This document shows positions 51,085 to 62,622 of a stretch of 64,000 bases of DNA, one piece after another. Position 1 is the stretch's first letter; each line of letters starts with the position of its first letter. The stretch lies in assembly GCA_963691705.1 (NCBI GenBank), contig OY829545.1, positions 11,919,893-11,983,892 on the forward strand, in the 5' to 3' direction. Made by a program: the position numbers and the translations under genes. The stretch comes from Viola odorata (lineage: Eukaryota; Streptophyta; Magnoliopsida; Malpighiales; Violaceae). The notes under the pieces were generated by a model that worked only from the letters and a program-made list of their open reading frames with translations, was not told the origin of the DNA and did no database searches.

Positions 51085-53164
51085 CTACAACAAACACAAT
51101 GTATTTATGGCATGATTTTTGATCAATTTAACTACTTCTACAAAACAGTCTAACAATAATATTTCTCATCTTCACACATATGCAGATTAACAAGACAACA
51201 GAAGTCCAGAACATTCTAGAAACAAAATCATCTAACTGTATCTGTCAAAATTACAGCCAAGTTGTTTACCACATCAACCAAACAAATTTACATAATGAAA
51301 TTAGGAGCTGTCATATCTGAAATGCAGGTCACAGGAGGCGCAACTAGCTAATTTCTAAGGCAGAATTTCAATCTTCCCTATTGAACAACAGTAGATAGCC
51401 AAATGACAAATGCAGAACACTATAGTTTTTGACTTTGATTTGTCAGAAGAACTGAGAACCTGAAAACAGAATCAGCAAATAATCACCTAAATCTATGCTT
51501 CAAAAAATACCAGAATAGAGAGAAAAAGAGCAGAAGCTCTGACAAATAACCAGTGTGCTTTTAAGTATGTTTCTCTATTATATCTGTGTTATTGATAGGA
51601 GTATCTGAAAGGAGGATCCATAAACACGCATGCATTCAATTTGAAATGTAAAGAGTCTATAGAACTCCAATCTAAACAAGGACTCAAACAATCAGTAAAG
51701 TAACATCGCAACTACAGTTCTTACGGTGAAAACAAAAACATCATTACAGTTTGCCAAAAGACGAGCAAATGCACTAGCTATGACCAGTTTTGATTGTGCA
51801 GCAAAACTATTGCAGGAACACAAAAAGAAGGTAAAAGCCACAACATAACCATGCAGATTGAGTAAGAAGTGCAAATCCATCCTAGTGCAAAATTTTCCTG
51901 GGTAAGAATGAAATAAAGATCTCCAAATCAGTATGAACTATGAAGATATCCGCCATTTAATAAAAATCAAACTCCAAAACTGCTAAGTGAACAGCAAAGA
52001 GTATTCATAAAAATTGTATCCGGAAGATATGTAATAGGAAAGCCGGTACACGTTATCTACTACATGTGTCTACAAGATGACAACAAAACTCATAAAAGGA
52101 AAGCCAAATGCACAGACAGATGACGTGCATGCAATCTATGAAGAAACTTGACGCGACAAGTGTAGGTTTGTAAAAGAAAAAAGTGTAAGGCGTATTTATT
52201 TGCATTAGAAGTTCTTCAAGATCTAATCAAATCGATCTGAATCACCCAAAAACTTCCTGCTTACATACTACATACATTATACCAGTAAACAGGATAGTTC
52301 AACACTCAAAAGAATAACTCAATATATCTCAGTTCTTAATCATTTAAGACACGACCACTCCTCTAGCTTAGAGCTAAAAATACTTAAATCCATAATGTAA
52401 GCATGATATTTGGTTACGAGGTTTTATGGACAATAACTTACTTCTATCCGGGAACGATAACTACTTCTAAATCTGTCTACAGCATAAATTACCATATGAA
52501 ACAGAACAAAAGAAACAAAACAATCTCCTTGAATATTACGCATACAATTTCCATGGTGCATTAAACGCAATTTTCCAAGTTCATGACTAGGTTGAGCTTA
52601 GGAAGTAAATGAACAACCACATCAATCTTCTTTATAATTAATACAAAGATCCCAACTATCCTTTAGTCAAACACTAGAAATGAGTCTAAAATTGAGAAAG
52701 CAAGTGACAACAATCCATCCATAGCTGAAATCCAGAATCAAGAGATACAAACTCATCCATGAGCTGAAAACACAAAACCACGGAATCAAAACACAGCAAA
52801 GCCCCACAAAAAAAGAGCGAAACTTTTCACGCGCACGCACTCAAAAGACACAAATTAAAAGCACAAACAAGAGGAAACCCACTATCAAAATGCAACACCA
52901 ACCCACTTCAACAAACATAAAAACCCAAATGGAGTTCGCAATTATTAGCTCTACAAAACGACAAACATTGATCAAATAGTTCACACATACAAGTTTTAAA
53001 ACAACAAAATAAATAATAATTGACTTAAAGGGGAAATCTAAGCTTACGCAGAACAAAACTTGGAATTGAGTTTTTATTCCCCCCACCCCCAAATAATAAA
53101 GTACAAATGAAAATAAAAAATGCATTGATGCAGAGGTATAGTGCAAAGAACAAGAGATGAAAAT
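51085..53164. other. Upstream side of the Myb-like gene inside the PIF/Harbinger element
   Basis: AT-rich, non-coding, 2 kb. A GAAGGTGATTTTC word near 53164 could be the donor of a long leader intron joining a first exon at about 53170-53450 to the Myb-like gene; this is inference only. Confidence 0.4.
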
Positions 53165-53400
53165 CACCTTCGCTTGAGGAGAGGAGGATGACGTCGCTGG
53201 TGGTGGAGGACGGCAGTGCGCTTGAGGACGATGAAAGAGGAGGATGACGCCGCTGGTGGTGGAGGACGGCGGTGCGCGTGCGCTTGAGGACGAAGAGAGA
53301 GGAGGAGGACGGCGGTGCGCTTGAGGACGCCGCTGGTGGTGTGAGGGTGAGGGTTCTGACGAAAGTTAGGACGCGGCTGGTGGTGTGGGTGTGAGGATTG
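53165..53400 (-). repeat. GC-rich minisatellite in the PIF/Harbinger leader region
   Basis: The words GCTGGTGGTGGAGGACGGC and GTGCGCTTGAGGACG recur several times with variable spacing. Composition is far richer in G and C than the rest of the element. On the minus strand it reads through without stops as low-complexity Ser/Pro/Thr, so I take it as leader sequence, not protein. Confidence 0.65.
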
Positions 53401-55544
53401 AAAGCAGATGAGATATGATGTTGCGACCTAGGGTTTCTTTCCCTCAATCGGTCCAGAGAAGAGGAGAGCGATGTGTGAGAGTGAGGGATTTGGAGAGTTA
53501 AAGGATATTTTTATACCTGGCATTTTTGTAAATATGAAGAAAAGGGCCTGAGTTTTTTGTCCACTTGAGTTATAGGACAACTTCCCGTGTTACTATTCAA
53601 CCCAAGGTTTGGCCACTGCTCCAATTTTGAGCAGTGGCAAAAAGCAAGGAAAAATAAGGGACACCAGCTTCCCGTCAACACCAGCTTTCCAAGAAGCTTG
53701 GTTTTGAAGGTGTTTACCAAACACCTTCTTTAGCTTCTTGGTTGAACAAAGCTGGTTTGGCCACCCAAACCTCAATGCCAAACAGGCACGAAGCACTCCC
53801 CCGTTAAAATCTGGACAGAGAGGATGAATGAATATATTGGTGTTTGGACCATGAACTTTGACGGGCCCGAGCCCATGCCACTTGAAATGATTCTCACTTT
53901 AAGATTTGGGCCATGGAAGATAAGCGAGACTTCGTTTCAGTGAACTTTATTTACAGCATTCAGCCAATATATAATATGGAATTGGTTTCAAAATTATAAT
54001 TATTATAGAAAACTTAAATTTCTCATTTAAATTAATTAATTATTCAACTATTTACACAATCCGTTCTCTCTCTTATTATCTTCCATATGCTTTAAAGGTT
54101 CTTCATTTTCCATTATTACCCACATTCTAATATTTATTTAATTTTTATTTTTCTATCATTTTTTCATTTCTTTTATTTATGTATATATTTTTTTTAAATT
54201 TCATTTATTTTTATATCTTTGTCGTATAATTTATACATATATTAAAAAACTCAATTTGGACTAATCCAAAATTTCCAGACTATGTAATATACTCCTTCGG
54301 TTTTGAAAAAAATGACGTTTTAAAGAGGAAAAGGTTGATCTCGTTTTATTAAGGTTTTAAAAACCTGATCGAGAAATTAATTCGAGAGACGAAAAGTTCA
54401 AAATTTAGAGGTAAAACATGCACTATCGTATAAAATAATTCAATTAATTCCGATCAATTAAAAATTAAAGAATTTTTCCACCTTCACTTTTCCAGCATTT
54501 TTCTAATAAAATTATTTTGATGGAATAATCCAAAATAATCCACAATTTGTCGTATAAAATTATTAATTAAATTAAATCCGATTTCACTCCATCCGATCTC
54601 AATTAAATCTTTTACCTTGCCGGTTCAATCTTTTTAAACTTTAGAATCCAATGACGCGGTCACACTCATGCATGATTTGCGCCTAATATAAGATAATTGC
54701 TTCTTTTGTTTTACTTTTCTTTTTATATCCTTAAATATCCTTAATTTCCTTTTAATATCCTTAAATATTAGGCGATGATTTGCGCCTAATATAAGATAAT
54801 TACTTCTTTTTATATCCTTAATTTCCTTTTCTTGGTGGTAGGTGGCATACCGGTGGTGTAAGGCTGTAAGCACTTTTGTTTTTCGATGATTGATTCTATC
54901 AATCATTGATCATTAATTTTAAGTTTATCCTCTATTAAAAATATCCACCAAATATTTGGATGATAACGCAATGGAACTTAACAATTCGAAGAAAACAATT
55001 AGTAGGTGAAATCCAATCAAGTCCCATCGATAACGCAATGAACCCATTTTTGTAAAAAGAATCCAATCGAATCCCAAAATAATTGATTTAGTCTCCGAGT
55101 TAGTAACAAAATTCAATCAAAATGAAATTTTATATTTCTTTCAAATTAATTTTTCAATTAATTCCCTAGCTAATTAATTTAGTCCTCCTATTCATAATAG
55201 ATTTCCGATCAAACTCATAAATGATTAATTTAGTCATCGTGTTCGTCAAAAAATTCAATTGAACTCATACATTTATGTAATTTCATATTTTTTTCATGTG
55301 TTTGAAATTTTGGTTCAACTTTTAGTATACATAATTACTTATTCTAATATTTTTTTATAAAATTGATAATGAATAGCTTTTATTTCAATAAACTGATGTA
55401 CTACTCTTAACTCAATAATCACAAACAACTCTACAATGATGAATTTAGTCCCCATATTTGAAAAAATAATAATTTAAAATCCGAACACCCTCATGCTCTA
55501 TATATCCAAGGCATTCCTCATGAATTTCTAACTTAGTTATTTCA

Positions 55545-55870
55545 AAGTGGTAAAAGAACGAGCCAAAATAGTAAAAAATTAGCTAAGATGGTAAAATACG
55601 AGCCAAAATAATTAAAAAATAAGCGTAAATGGTAAAAAATTAGCCAAAATGGTAAAAAATGAACTAAAACGAGCCAAAATGGTAAAAAATTAGCAAAAAA
55701 TAGCCAAAATAGTAAAAAAATAGTCCAAATGATAAAAAAAGAGGTAAAATAATGAAAAAACGAAGATAGTAAAAAATGAACATAAATGATAAAAAAATGA
55801 AACAAAACGGTAAAAAATAAATCAAATGATAAAATATAAGCCAAAATAGTTGAAAACTAGTTTAATTGAT
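55545..55870. repeat. A-rich tandem array, about 20-bp unit, copy A
   Basis: Imperfect units of AAAATGGTAAAAAATTAGCC. The minus-strand reading (Phe/Leu/Trp-rich) is an artefact of the repeat. The matching array in copy B is longer. Confidence 0.8.
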
Positions 55871-56721
55871 AAAAACGAACCACATGACTCATGACATGAT
55901 TAAACCGAGCGAACAACGTGATTCATGTGATGTCTTTGCCATGTAAAGAGATGCTCTTCTTCTTCCATAGTTCTCGCATGAAAAATAGAATTTATAATAT
56001 TTCTTTTATTAAAAAATTATTCCTCACATGAATCAATACAACTACTACGTATTAAATTAATAAAAGAAATATGATCCCGACATGAAATATACTTATTAAA
56101 CTACACTACAATTGCGTACGTATTAAAATAAAAAGACTCGTTGTCATGAGGTAGGGATTTTGCGAAATATTCAAAAAAATATTTTAATACTCACCGGTAG
56201 ACCTGTCAATCCGGGTCTGCGGGTCGGATCCGACCCGAGACCCGACAGACCCGTAGACCCGGGAGAATACTAGCCCGGAAAAAATACGGGACCAAAAATT
56301 GGTCCCGGTCCCCGCCCCGGAAAATGGCTCGGGTCCGGGACTGGACCTGACCTGGCCCGGAGAATTTTATTTTTTTATTTTTATTTTTTTTTAAATTCAA
56401 TTTGATCCTTTTTAATTATGAGTTTTCAATTAAGTCCTCCTTCTTTCGTAATCATCAATTTTCAATTAAGTCCTTTCGTTAAAATTGAAACTAATGCTTA
56501 TTTTGTTAATTAATTACTATAAATTATAACAATCAATGCTTAAAAAAAATAAAAAATCAATTAAACATTATTAAAAATTAAAATCAATCAAATTTAATTT
56601 AAAAAATGAGTCAAAATATCATGCTAAGTTCATGCATTATGCATAAATGACATTAGCCACACTTTCATCATATCTAAAAATGTAACTAATAACAATTAGT
56701 TCAACTTAAACTAATACATTG

Positions 56722-56859
56722 TCATTGTGAAAGATTAGTTGTTGTAGTTGCAGATGGATCGTTTCCTTCTCCAAAGTTGGGTGCAACCTCATCTTCACGT
56801 GCATCATCGATGTCTTCCTCTGTTGCATCCCAATTAGGATCCTCACTGTAATTTTCCAT
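56722..56859 (-). pseudogene. Remnant N-terminal frame of a hAT element
   Basis: A 45-codon ATG-started frame that is highly acidic (EDPNWDATEEDIDDAREDE), inside the hAT element. It could be the leftover first part of the parental transposase gene. There is no BED zinc finger or catalytic region. Confidence 0.4.
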
Positions 56860-56904
56860 CTACATTTGGAATAAATTTAGTATATTAGAAATTTAGAAAT
56901 AATT

Positions 56905-57130
56905 CCAGCAATTAGTAATCCACATTCCAGCAATGCTAATTCAAGAAATTCACATTCCAGCAATACTAAATGCTAAATTCACATTCCCTAATTCAAAAAA
57001 TTCACATTCCAGCAATGCTAAATTCAAGAAATTTACATTCCACCAATGCTAAATGCTAAATTCACATTCCCTAATTCAAGAAATTCACATTTCATCAATG
57101 CTAAATTCAAGAAATTCACATTCTAATTTC
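56905..57130. repeat. Minisatellite inside the hAT element
   Basis: Repeated units of CACATTCCAGCAATGCTAAA separated by TTCAAGAAATT, about 30 bp each and seven or so copies. Confidence 0.75.
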
Positions 57131-57869
57131 CAGCAATTCAAGATTAATTAATTAATTAGTGTGGGTCATGGTCGGGTCTCGAGTCAGACCCGACCATCCC
57201 GAAAATTTTCGGGACTGTTTTTTAGACCCGACCATGCCCGATTTCCCAAGTCGCGGGTCCCCGGGTCTAATTGACAGGTCTACTCACCGGGCACGTCAAA
57301 TTTAAGGACTGGGGCAAGTGGTCCAACAGCAAATAATGTTACATCCATTCAACCAATAACATCCCTGGACGTGTATTGTACAAGACTATTTTTTTAGGTC
57401 ATATAGAAAAACGTTATTAATATAAATAATGGCACATATAAAATATTTAGAAACTAATGTTAGAAAATTATAAAAGTTAGTAAAATATATTTAGAAAGAT
57501 TTTGTTATTTATCATTAATATTGTTTAGGTATGCGAACTAAAATCCCATATCGAAAAAAAAGAGAAATAAAAACTTAATATAAGATGACTTGATCTTCTT
57601 AATGGAATGAGGCATTTTGTGAAAATCGTGCAGGTTCAGACCCAAAGCGGACAGTATCATTTCATTAAGAGAGACTCGACTGGTTTTTACTTCTCCAACA
57701 AATATTAGAAAATTATAAAAGTTGTCCTAAATTAAATTGAATTTTACATGTTTATTATTTAAAAAAAATTCTAGTTGAATGCAAGTGGTCCAAAAGCAAT
57801 TATAATTCATCCGTGAATAAAAGAAAAGAAAAGAAAAAAGTGGAAATGGCCACATGCAAGCAAAACGGC

Positions 57870-57877
57870 TATAAATA
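57870..57877 (+). promoter_or_regulatory. TATA box of the cyclotide gene
   Basis: TATAAATA followed by GGGTCG lies 92 bases before the cyclotide ATG. It implies a transcription start near 57900 and a leader of roughly 65 bases. Confidence 0.7.
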
Positions 57878-57968
57878 GGGTCGAACCGAATAGCTTTAGC
57901 ATCCACTCATCACTTAAGAGCTACACTTGCTAAGAGCATAACAAATCAATCAATCAATCTATATTATT

Positions 57969-58331
57969 ATGGAGAGCAACAAGAAGATGCAGCTTGTTGG
58001 GTTTGTGCTCCTGGCGGCCTTTGCGCTACCAGGACTTGCATCATCTTTCGAGAAAGATGTGATCTCTGCCCATGCCATCCAGGCTGTTCTGGAGAAGAGG
58101 GGATTAAGCAAGCTGGAGGATGATCCTGTCTTGAGCGCTCTTGCTCACACCAAAACCATCATCTCTAACCCTGTCATCGAAGAGGCTTTGCTTAAGGGTG
58201 CCAACCTGAAAGCAGGAAATGGAATCCCCTGCGCCGAGAGCTGCGTTTTCATTCCATGCACAATCACAGCCTTACTTGGGTGCTCATGCAGCGACAAAGT
58301 TTGCTACAACTCTCTCAAAACCAAGTACTGA
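57969..58331 (+). CDS. Cyclotide precursor (bracelet type), intact
   Basis: A single 120-residue frame encodes an ER signal peptide (about 1-25), a pro-region with an N-terminal repeat segment (about 27-84), one cyclotide domain (Gly85-Asn114) and a short tail Ser115-Tyr120. Six cysteines at 88, 92, 97, 105, 107 and 112 have the cyclic cystine knot spacing, with loops of 3, 4, 7, 1 and 4 residues and a closing loop of 5. Glu90 in loop 1 is the conserved glutamate. No cis-Pro tryptophan pair occurs in loop 5, so it is bracelet, not Moebius. Asn114 followed by Ser-Leu is the usual site for asparaginyl endopeptidase, which cuts and joins to Gly85 to make the ring. Cyclotides are membrane-active host-defence peptides, insecticidal in several cases; vacuolar processing is known for the family. 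There is one domain per precursor and no intron. Confidence 0.96.
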   Translation: MESNKKMQLVGFVLLAAFALPGLASSFEKDVISAHAIQAVLEKRGLSKLEDDPVLSALAHTKTIISNPVIEEALLKGANLKAGNGIPCAESCVFIPCTITALLGCSCSDKVCYNSLKTKY

Positions 58332-58640
58332 ATGCTCGTGTCATGCTCTCTCTTTCTACTGTATTGAATTGATGAGAGCACCTGAGTTGTTGTCGTCGTC
58401 GTCGTCGTACGTTGTTGTTGTTTTTGTTAATAATCAGGGAAGCTACAAATGCTTGTAGCATGCCATATGAGATCAATGCCAAGCATGCTTTCCCACCACT
58501 TGTTTCTATCTTTTTAATTATCCTCTCATTTTCAAATGTTTGCATCCATTTACGTACTGACTATATATATTTATTAACGTAAAATATGAAAAAAAAATAG
58601 TTATAATATATAGGCGTAAATGGAAAATAATCATGGCTTT
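58332..58640. other. 3' UTR of the cyclotide gene
   Basis: It holds a GTC/GTT microsatellite and then AT-rich sequence. No clear canonical AATAAA is close; AATAAT at about 58427 may serve. Confidence 0.45.
58387..58420. repeat. Trinucleotide microsatellite (GTC then GTT)
   Basis: About five GTC units followed by GTT units lie in the probable cyclotide 3' UTR. Confidence 0.85.
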
Positions 58641-58865
58641 AATTCATAAATAAGTTCTTGGAATTATCACCCCGAAAAGGTCCAATAAAAGGAAAAAAAT
58701 TGGGTACATAATGATCTAGAATGATGACACGTGTCCCAAATAGTATTAGAATACCACTATTCTTAACACTTTTGGACACGTGTCATCATCTTACATCATG
58801 ATGTACTCAAGTTTTACTCTAAAGTTCATGTGGATTTTGTAATACCTCTTCGGCCCAATAATAGA
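58640..58865. repeat. Inverted repeat with paired G-box words, probable MITE
   Basis: Arms at 58701-58740 and 58771-58810 are inverted copies sharing GTACAT(A/C)ATGAT and ATGATGACACGTGTCC. Weaker pairing extends outwards to CCGAAAAGG on the left and CTCTTCGG on the right. Each arm holds an ACACGTGTC G-box/ABRE-like core. It is likely a worn MITE; whether it influences the cyclotide gene is unknown. Confidence 0.6.
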
Positions 58866-59568
58866 TAGACACGTACTAATTTATACTACATCATAAAGAG
58901 GTAAGATTTGTAATAATTAAAAACTATTTTATTTTCTTTCACTTAATCATCTTCCTCGTCTCTCTCTCTTCACTGCATCTTCATCACTACCAATATTTAC
59001 TAAAACCAAAAACAACAAAAACAACAACAGTAAAAGTGCATGGACAAAATTATCTTAGTCGGAATTTCCATCCATGGCAATCCAACACCTCTCAAATGTT
59101 ACTCATATATTGTTTTTAAGATGTAATATATATAGCAAACATTTGTTTCTCGATTATATTTATCAGTCGTCATAAACCATCAAATTAGTATGAGAAATTG
59201 ATTAAAAGACTTGGTCGCTGTTAACACAAATCTCAATTCTCAAAGTTAGTTGAATGACTTTCATTTTCCTTTTTATTTTTTAGCAAGTAGTTTCAATCAC
59301 ACGTGGAATGTGACGGATTTTGCAATGCAAGAATTCCCACTTTCATCGACTCCGACTCGAACGTGGAAGATGTGTTAAACTATTGGCGATTAGGATTAAA
59401 GAAAGATTAATATGAAGTCAAGTTGAAACTATAAAAATCAAGATTTTGTTAGCAAATTAGATTATAAACTCAAGTTTTTCTCACCTAAATAAAATTAATA
59501 AATTCCAACATTGTCATAAAAAAGACATGTTAATTCTTAAATATTAGTTCTATCATTTTTTAGGTCTG

Positions 59569-59570
<2 letters not shown>
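58866..59570. other. Intergenic sequence between the cyclotide gene and copy B
   Basis: AT-rich; no gene seen. Confidence 0.45.

Positions 59571-59622
<52 letters not shown>
59571..59622. repeat. (AT)n microsatellite
   Basis: About 26 uninterrupted AT units, 170 bases before the left edge of duplication copy B. Confidence 0.95.
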
Positions 59623-59626
<4 letters not shown>

Positions 59627-61756
59627 TTTTAGGTTATGATTAATTTTGTTCATATTGAATTGATATATTAAAGGATAAAATATTTCAAATAATTTTATCA
59701 TTTTTCCAACTATCGACTCCTTCAATCAAATTCATCTACAATTAATTATAAATAGTCATGAATATATTAGTTTATTTATTTATGTTGCTTATAACGTATG
59801 ACTGTAATTGCCATACCAACAGCCTACCACATGCATGGGAGCCCAGAGCCTTGTAGTTGAATTATTACACGTATGTTTGATCACATGATGTGGTAATTAA
59901 TACTATGAAATTGTAAGCATCACATTTAATTAACCAAAAATGTTCAAATAGTTAGTACATATCATTTTTTGAATAGAGATTATGAGTTTAATTTTTCATA
60001 TATCCTGATAGTGTAATAATAAATTTTATAATCGAAAAAATAAACTTAAACGACGAAGAAAAGGATTTTTTTTCCGGAAGACTGAAGTTGATTTTCTTAA
60101 ATGGCCGAGAAACAGCAGATTTGGAGTTGTTGAGCTCATTGCCTTTGTTTTCTTCATTTAAAATTAATAAAATTTCGTTTTCTCATAAAAAAATTGGTCT
60201 AGAAAATCAACTTCTCTACTCAAAAGTTAAATTTTTATGATAAGTTTCATTTCTAGTTTTGAAAAAATGACGTTTTAGAAGGGAAAAAATTGATCTCATT
60301 TTATTAAAGTTTTAAAAATCGGATCGAGAAATTGATTCAGGAGAAGAAAAGTTCAAAATTTAGAGGTAAAACATGCACTATCGTTGGATTGTCGACTTGA
60401 ATTTGCAATTTGCGCCAACCCTGAACCCACCCACCACGCTTCTTGGAGACCATGAAGCACTCCCCCGTTAAAATCTATTGGTGTTTGGACCATGAACTTT
60501 GACGGGCCCGAGCCCATGCCACTTGTAATGATTCTCACTTTTAAGATTTGGGCCATGGAAGATAAGCGAGACTTCGTTTCAGTGAACTTTATTTACAGCA
60601 TTCAGCCTATATATAATATGGAATTGGTTTCAAAATTATAATTATTATAGAAAATTGGATCATTTTTTCATTTCTTTTATTTATGTATATATTTATTTAA
60701 ATTTCATTTTTTTTTATATCTTTGTCGTATAATTTATACATAAATTAAAAAACTCAATTTGGAATAATCCAAAATTTCCAGAGTATGTAAGATACTCCTT
60801 CGGTCCTAAAGAATTTTTCCACCTTCACTTTTCCAGCATTTGTCGTATAAAATTATTTTGATGGAATAATCCAAAATAATCCACAATTTGTGGTATAAAA
60901 TTATTAATTAAATTAAATCCGATTCAATCTTTTTAAACTTTAGAATCCAATGACGCGGTCACACTCATGCCTGATTTGCGCCTAATACTATCTTTTCAAA
61001 CAAGTATAAGATAATTGCTTCTTTTGTTTTACTTTTCATTTTATATCCTTAATCTCCTTTTCTCGGGGTAGGTGGCATACCGACGGTGTAAGCACTTTTG
61101 TTTTTTATCAATCATTGATCATTAATTTTAAGTTTATCCTCCATTAAAAATATCCACCAAATATTTGGATGATAACGCAATGGAACTTAACAATTAGAAG
61201 AAAATAATTAGTAGGTGAAATCCAATCAAGTCCCGTTGATAACTCAATGAACCCATTTTTGCAAAAAAAATCCAATCGAATCCCAAAATGATTAATTTAG
61301 TCTCTGAATTAGTAAAAAAATTCAATCAAAATGAAGTTTTATATTTCTTTCAAATTAGTTTTTCAATTAATTCCCTAACTAATTAATTTAGTCCTCCTAT
61401 TCATAATAAATTTCCTATCAAAGTCATGAATGATTAATTTAGTCCTCGTGTTCGTCAAAAAATTCAATCGAACTCATACATTTATACAATTTCATATTTT
61501 TTTCATGTGTTTGAAATTTTGGTCCAACTTTTAGCATACATAATTACTCATTCTAATATTTTTTTATGAAATTCACAATGAATAATTTTTATTTCAATCA
61601 AACTGATGTACTGCTAATAACTTCAACTCTTAACTCAATAATCACAAACAACTCTAAAATGATAAATTTAGTCCCTATATTCAAAAAAAAATTAAATTAA
61701 AATCTGAACCCCCTCGTGCTCTATATATCCAAGACATTCCTCACTAACTTAGTTAT

Positions 61757-62220
61757 TCCAAAATGGTAAAAAAATTAGCCAAAATAGTAAAAAATTAGCC
61801 AAAATGGTAAAAAATGAGTGAAAATAATGAAAAACGAGCGAAGACGGTAAAAAGTGAGCCAAAACGTTAAAAAATGAGCCAAAACGGTAAAAAAATAGCA
61901 AAAATGGTAAAAAAAAACTAGCCAAAATAGTAAAAAATTAGCCAAGATGGTAAAAAACGAGCCAAAATAATGAAAAATGAGCGAAGACGGTAAAAAATGA
62001 TCTAAAATGGTAAAAAAAGAGCAAAATTGGTAAAAAATTAGCAAAAACAGTAAAAAATTAGCGAAGAAAGTAAAAAACGAGCCAAAATAATGAAAAATGA
62101 GCAAAGACGGTAAAAAATGAGCTAAAACAAGAAAAAACAGTAAAAAAATAAGTATAAATGATAAAAAATGAATCAAAACGGTAAAAAATAAGTCAAAATA
62201 GTTGAAAACAAATGTAACTG
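61757..62220. repeat. A-rich tandem array, about 20-bp unit, copy B
   Basis: This is the counterpart of the array at 55545-55870, made of AAAATGGTAAAAAATTAGCC-like units, about 460 bp against about 325 bp. The unit number has therefore changed since the duplication. Confidence 0.8.
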
Positions 62221-62386
62221 ATAAGAACGAACCAAGTTACTCATGACATGAATAAACCAAGCGAACAACGTGATTCATGTGATGCCTCAGCATGCTCTTC
62301 TTATTAAAAAAATATTCCTCACATGAATCAATACGACTACTACTTATTAAATTGATAAAAGAAATATGATCCCGACATGAAATATA

Positions 62387-62622
62387 CTCCCTCCGGACAC
62401 AATTACTTGTCACTTGCTACTATTCATGTATGCGTTTCGAAGAGGCCGAATGGCTCACTATTTAACCCAAAAAGTTCCGTACTTTTTCTCGGACGTACGT
62501 TAAGGATTAACGTACGTTAGAAAAAAAGTACGGATTTTTTTGGGGTCAAATAGTGAGTCATTCGGCCTCCTCAAAATGCATGCTGGAATAGTAAAGTGAC
62601 AAGTAATTGTGTCCGGAGGGAG
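62387..62622. mobile_element. Stowaway MITE with fold-back core, 236 bp
   Basis: The ends CTCCCTCCGGACACAATTAC and GTAATTGTGTCCGGAGGGAG are perfect inverted copies. TA flanks lie at 62385-62386 and 62623-62624. Copy A has the empty site (GAAATATACTTATT at about 56085). Nearly the whole element pairs with itself, including GAGGCCGAATG and GTACGTTA words. Confidence 0.95.

Larger units (their letters stand above)
46190..53789 (-). mobile_element. Complete PIF/Harbinger DNA transposon, 7600 bp
   Basis: The left end GGGCCTGTTTGGCGTT is mirrored by the right end (reverse complement GTGCCTGTTTGGCATT). It is flanked by GAA on both sides (46187-46189 and 53790-53792), a 3-bp target duplication as is normal for this superfamily. 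Copy B of the segmental duplication shows the undisturbed site, with a single GAA at 60451-60453. Near both ends a palindromic word GTGTTTACCAAACACC or its complement appears. Inside, on the minus strand, are a DDE transposase and a Myb/SANT-like protein, the two proteins autonomous members need. About 3.6 kb between and beside the genes is AT-rich non-coding sequence with a TA microsatellite and a GC-rich minisatellite. Confidence 0.95.
56198..57282 (-). mobile_element. Non-autonomous hAT element, 1085 bp
   Basis: It has perfect 12-bp inverted ends, TAGACCTGTCAA, and an 8-bp target duplication CTCACCGG at 56190-56197 and 57283-57290, both diagnostic of hAT. Copy B has the unoccupied site (one CTCACCGG at 62730-62737). 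Both subterminal regions are packed with CCCGACC/GGGTCTGG-type words, the usual transposase-binding clusters. No transposase is present, only a short remnant frame. Confidence 0.93.
53790..57634 (+). repeat. Segmental duplication, copy A, right part
   Basis: This resumes the match to copy B at 60451 (GAAGCACTCCCCCGTTAAAATC) and follows it to about 63077 (AAAATCGTGC). Differences include about 0.4 kb extra near 54000-54430 in copy A and a hAT insertion. The block GAAAAAATGACGTTTTA...AAACATGCACTATCGT occurs twice in copy A (about 45999-46120 and 54297-54430) but once in copy B (about 60253-60380). It contains no genes. Confidence 0.9.

Noticed and set aside
53025..53447. 140-codon minus-strand frame in the PIF/Harbinger element
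   Set aside because: It is a translation of a minisatellite; more likely a leader exon than a third protein.
55542..55844. Phe/Leu/Trp-rich minus-strand frame resembling a membrane protein
   Set aside because: It is the translation of a 20-bp tandem repeat. The same artefact occurs at 61775-62176.
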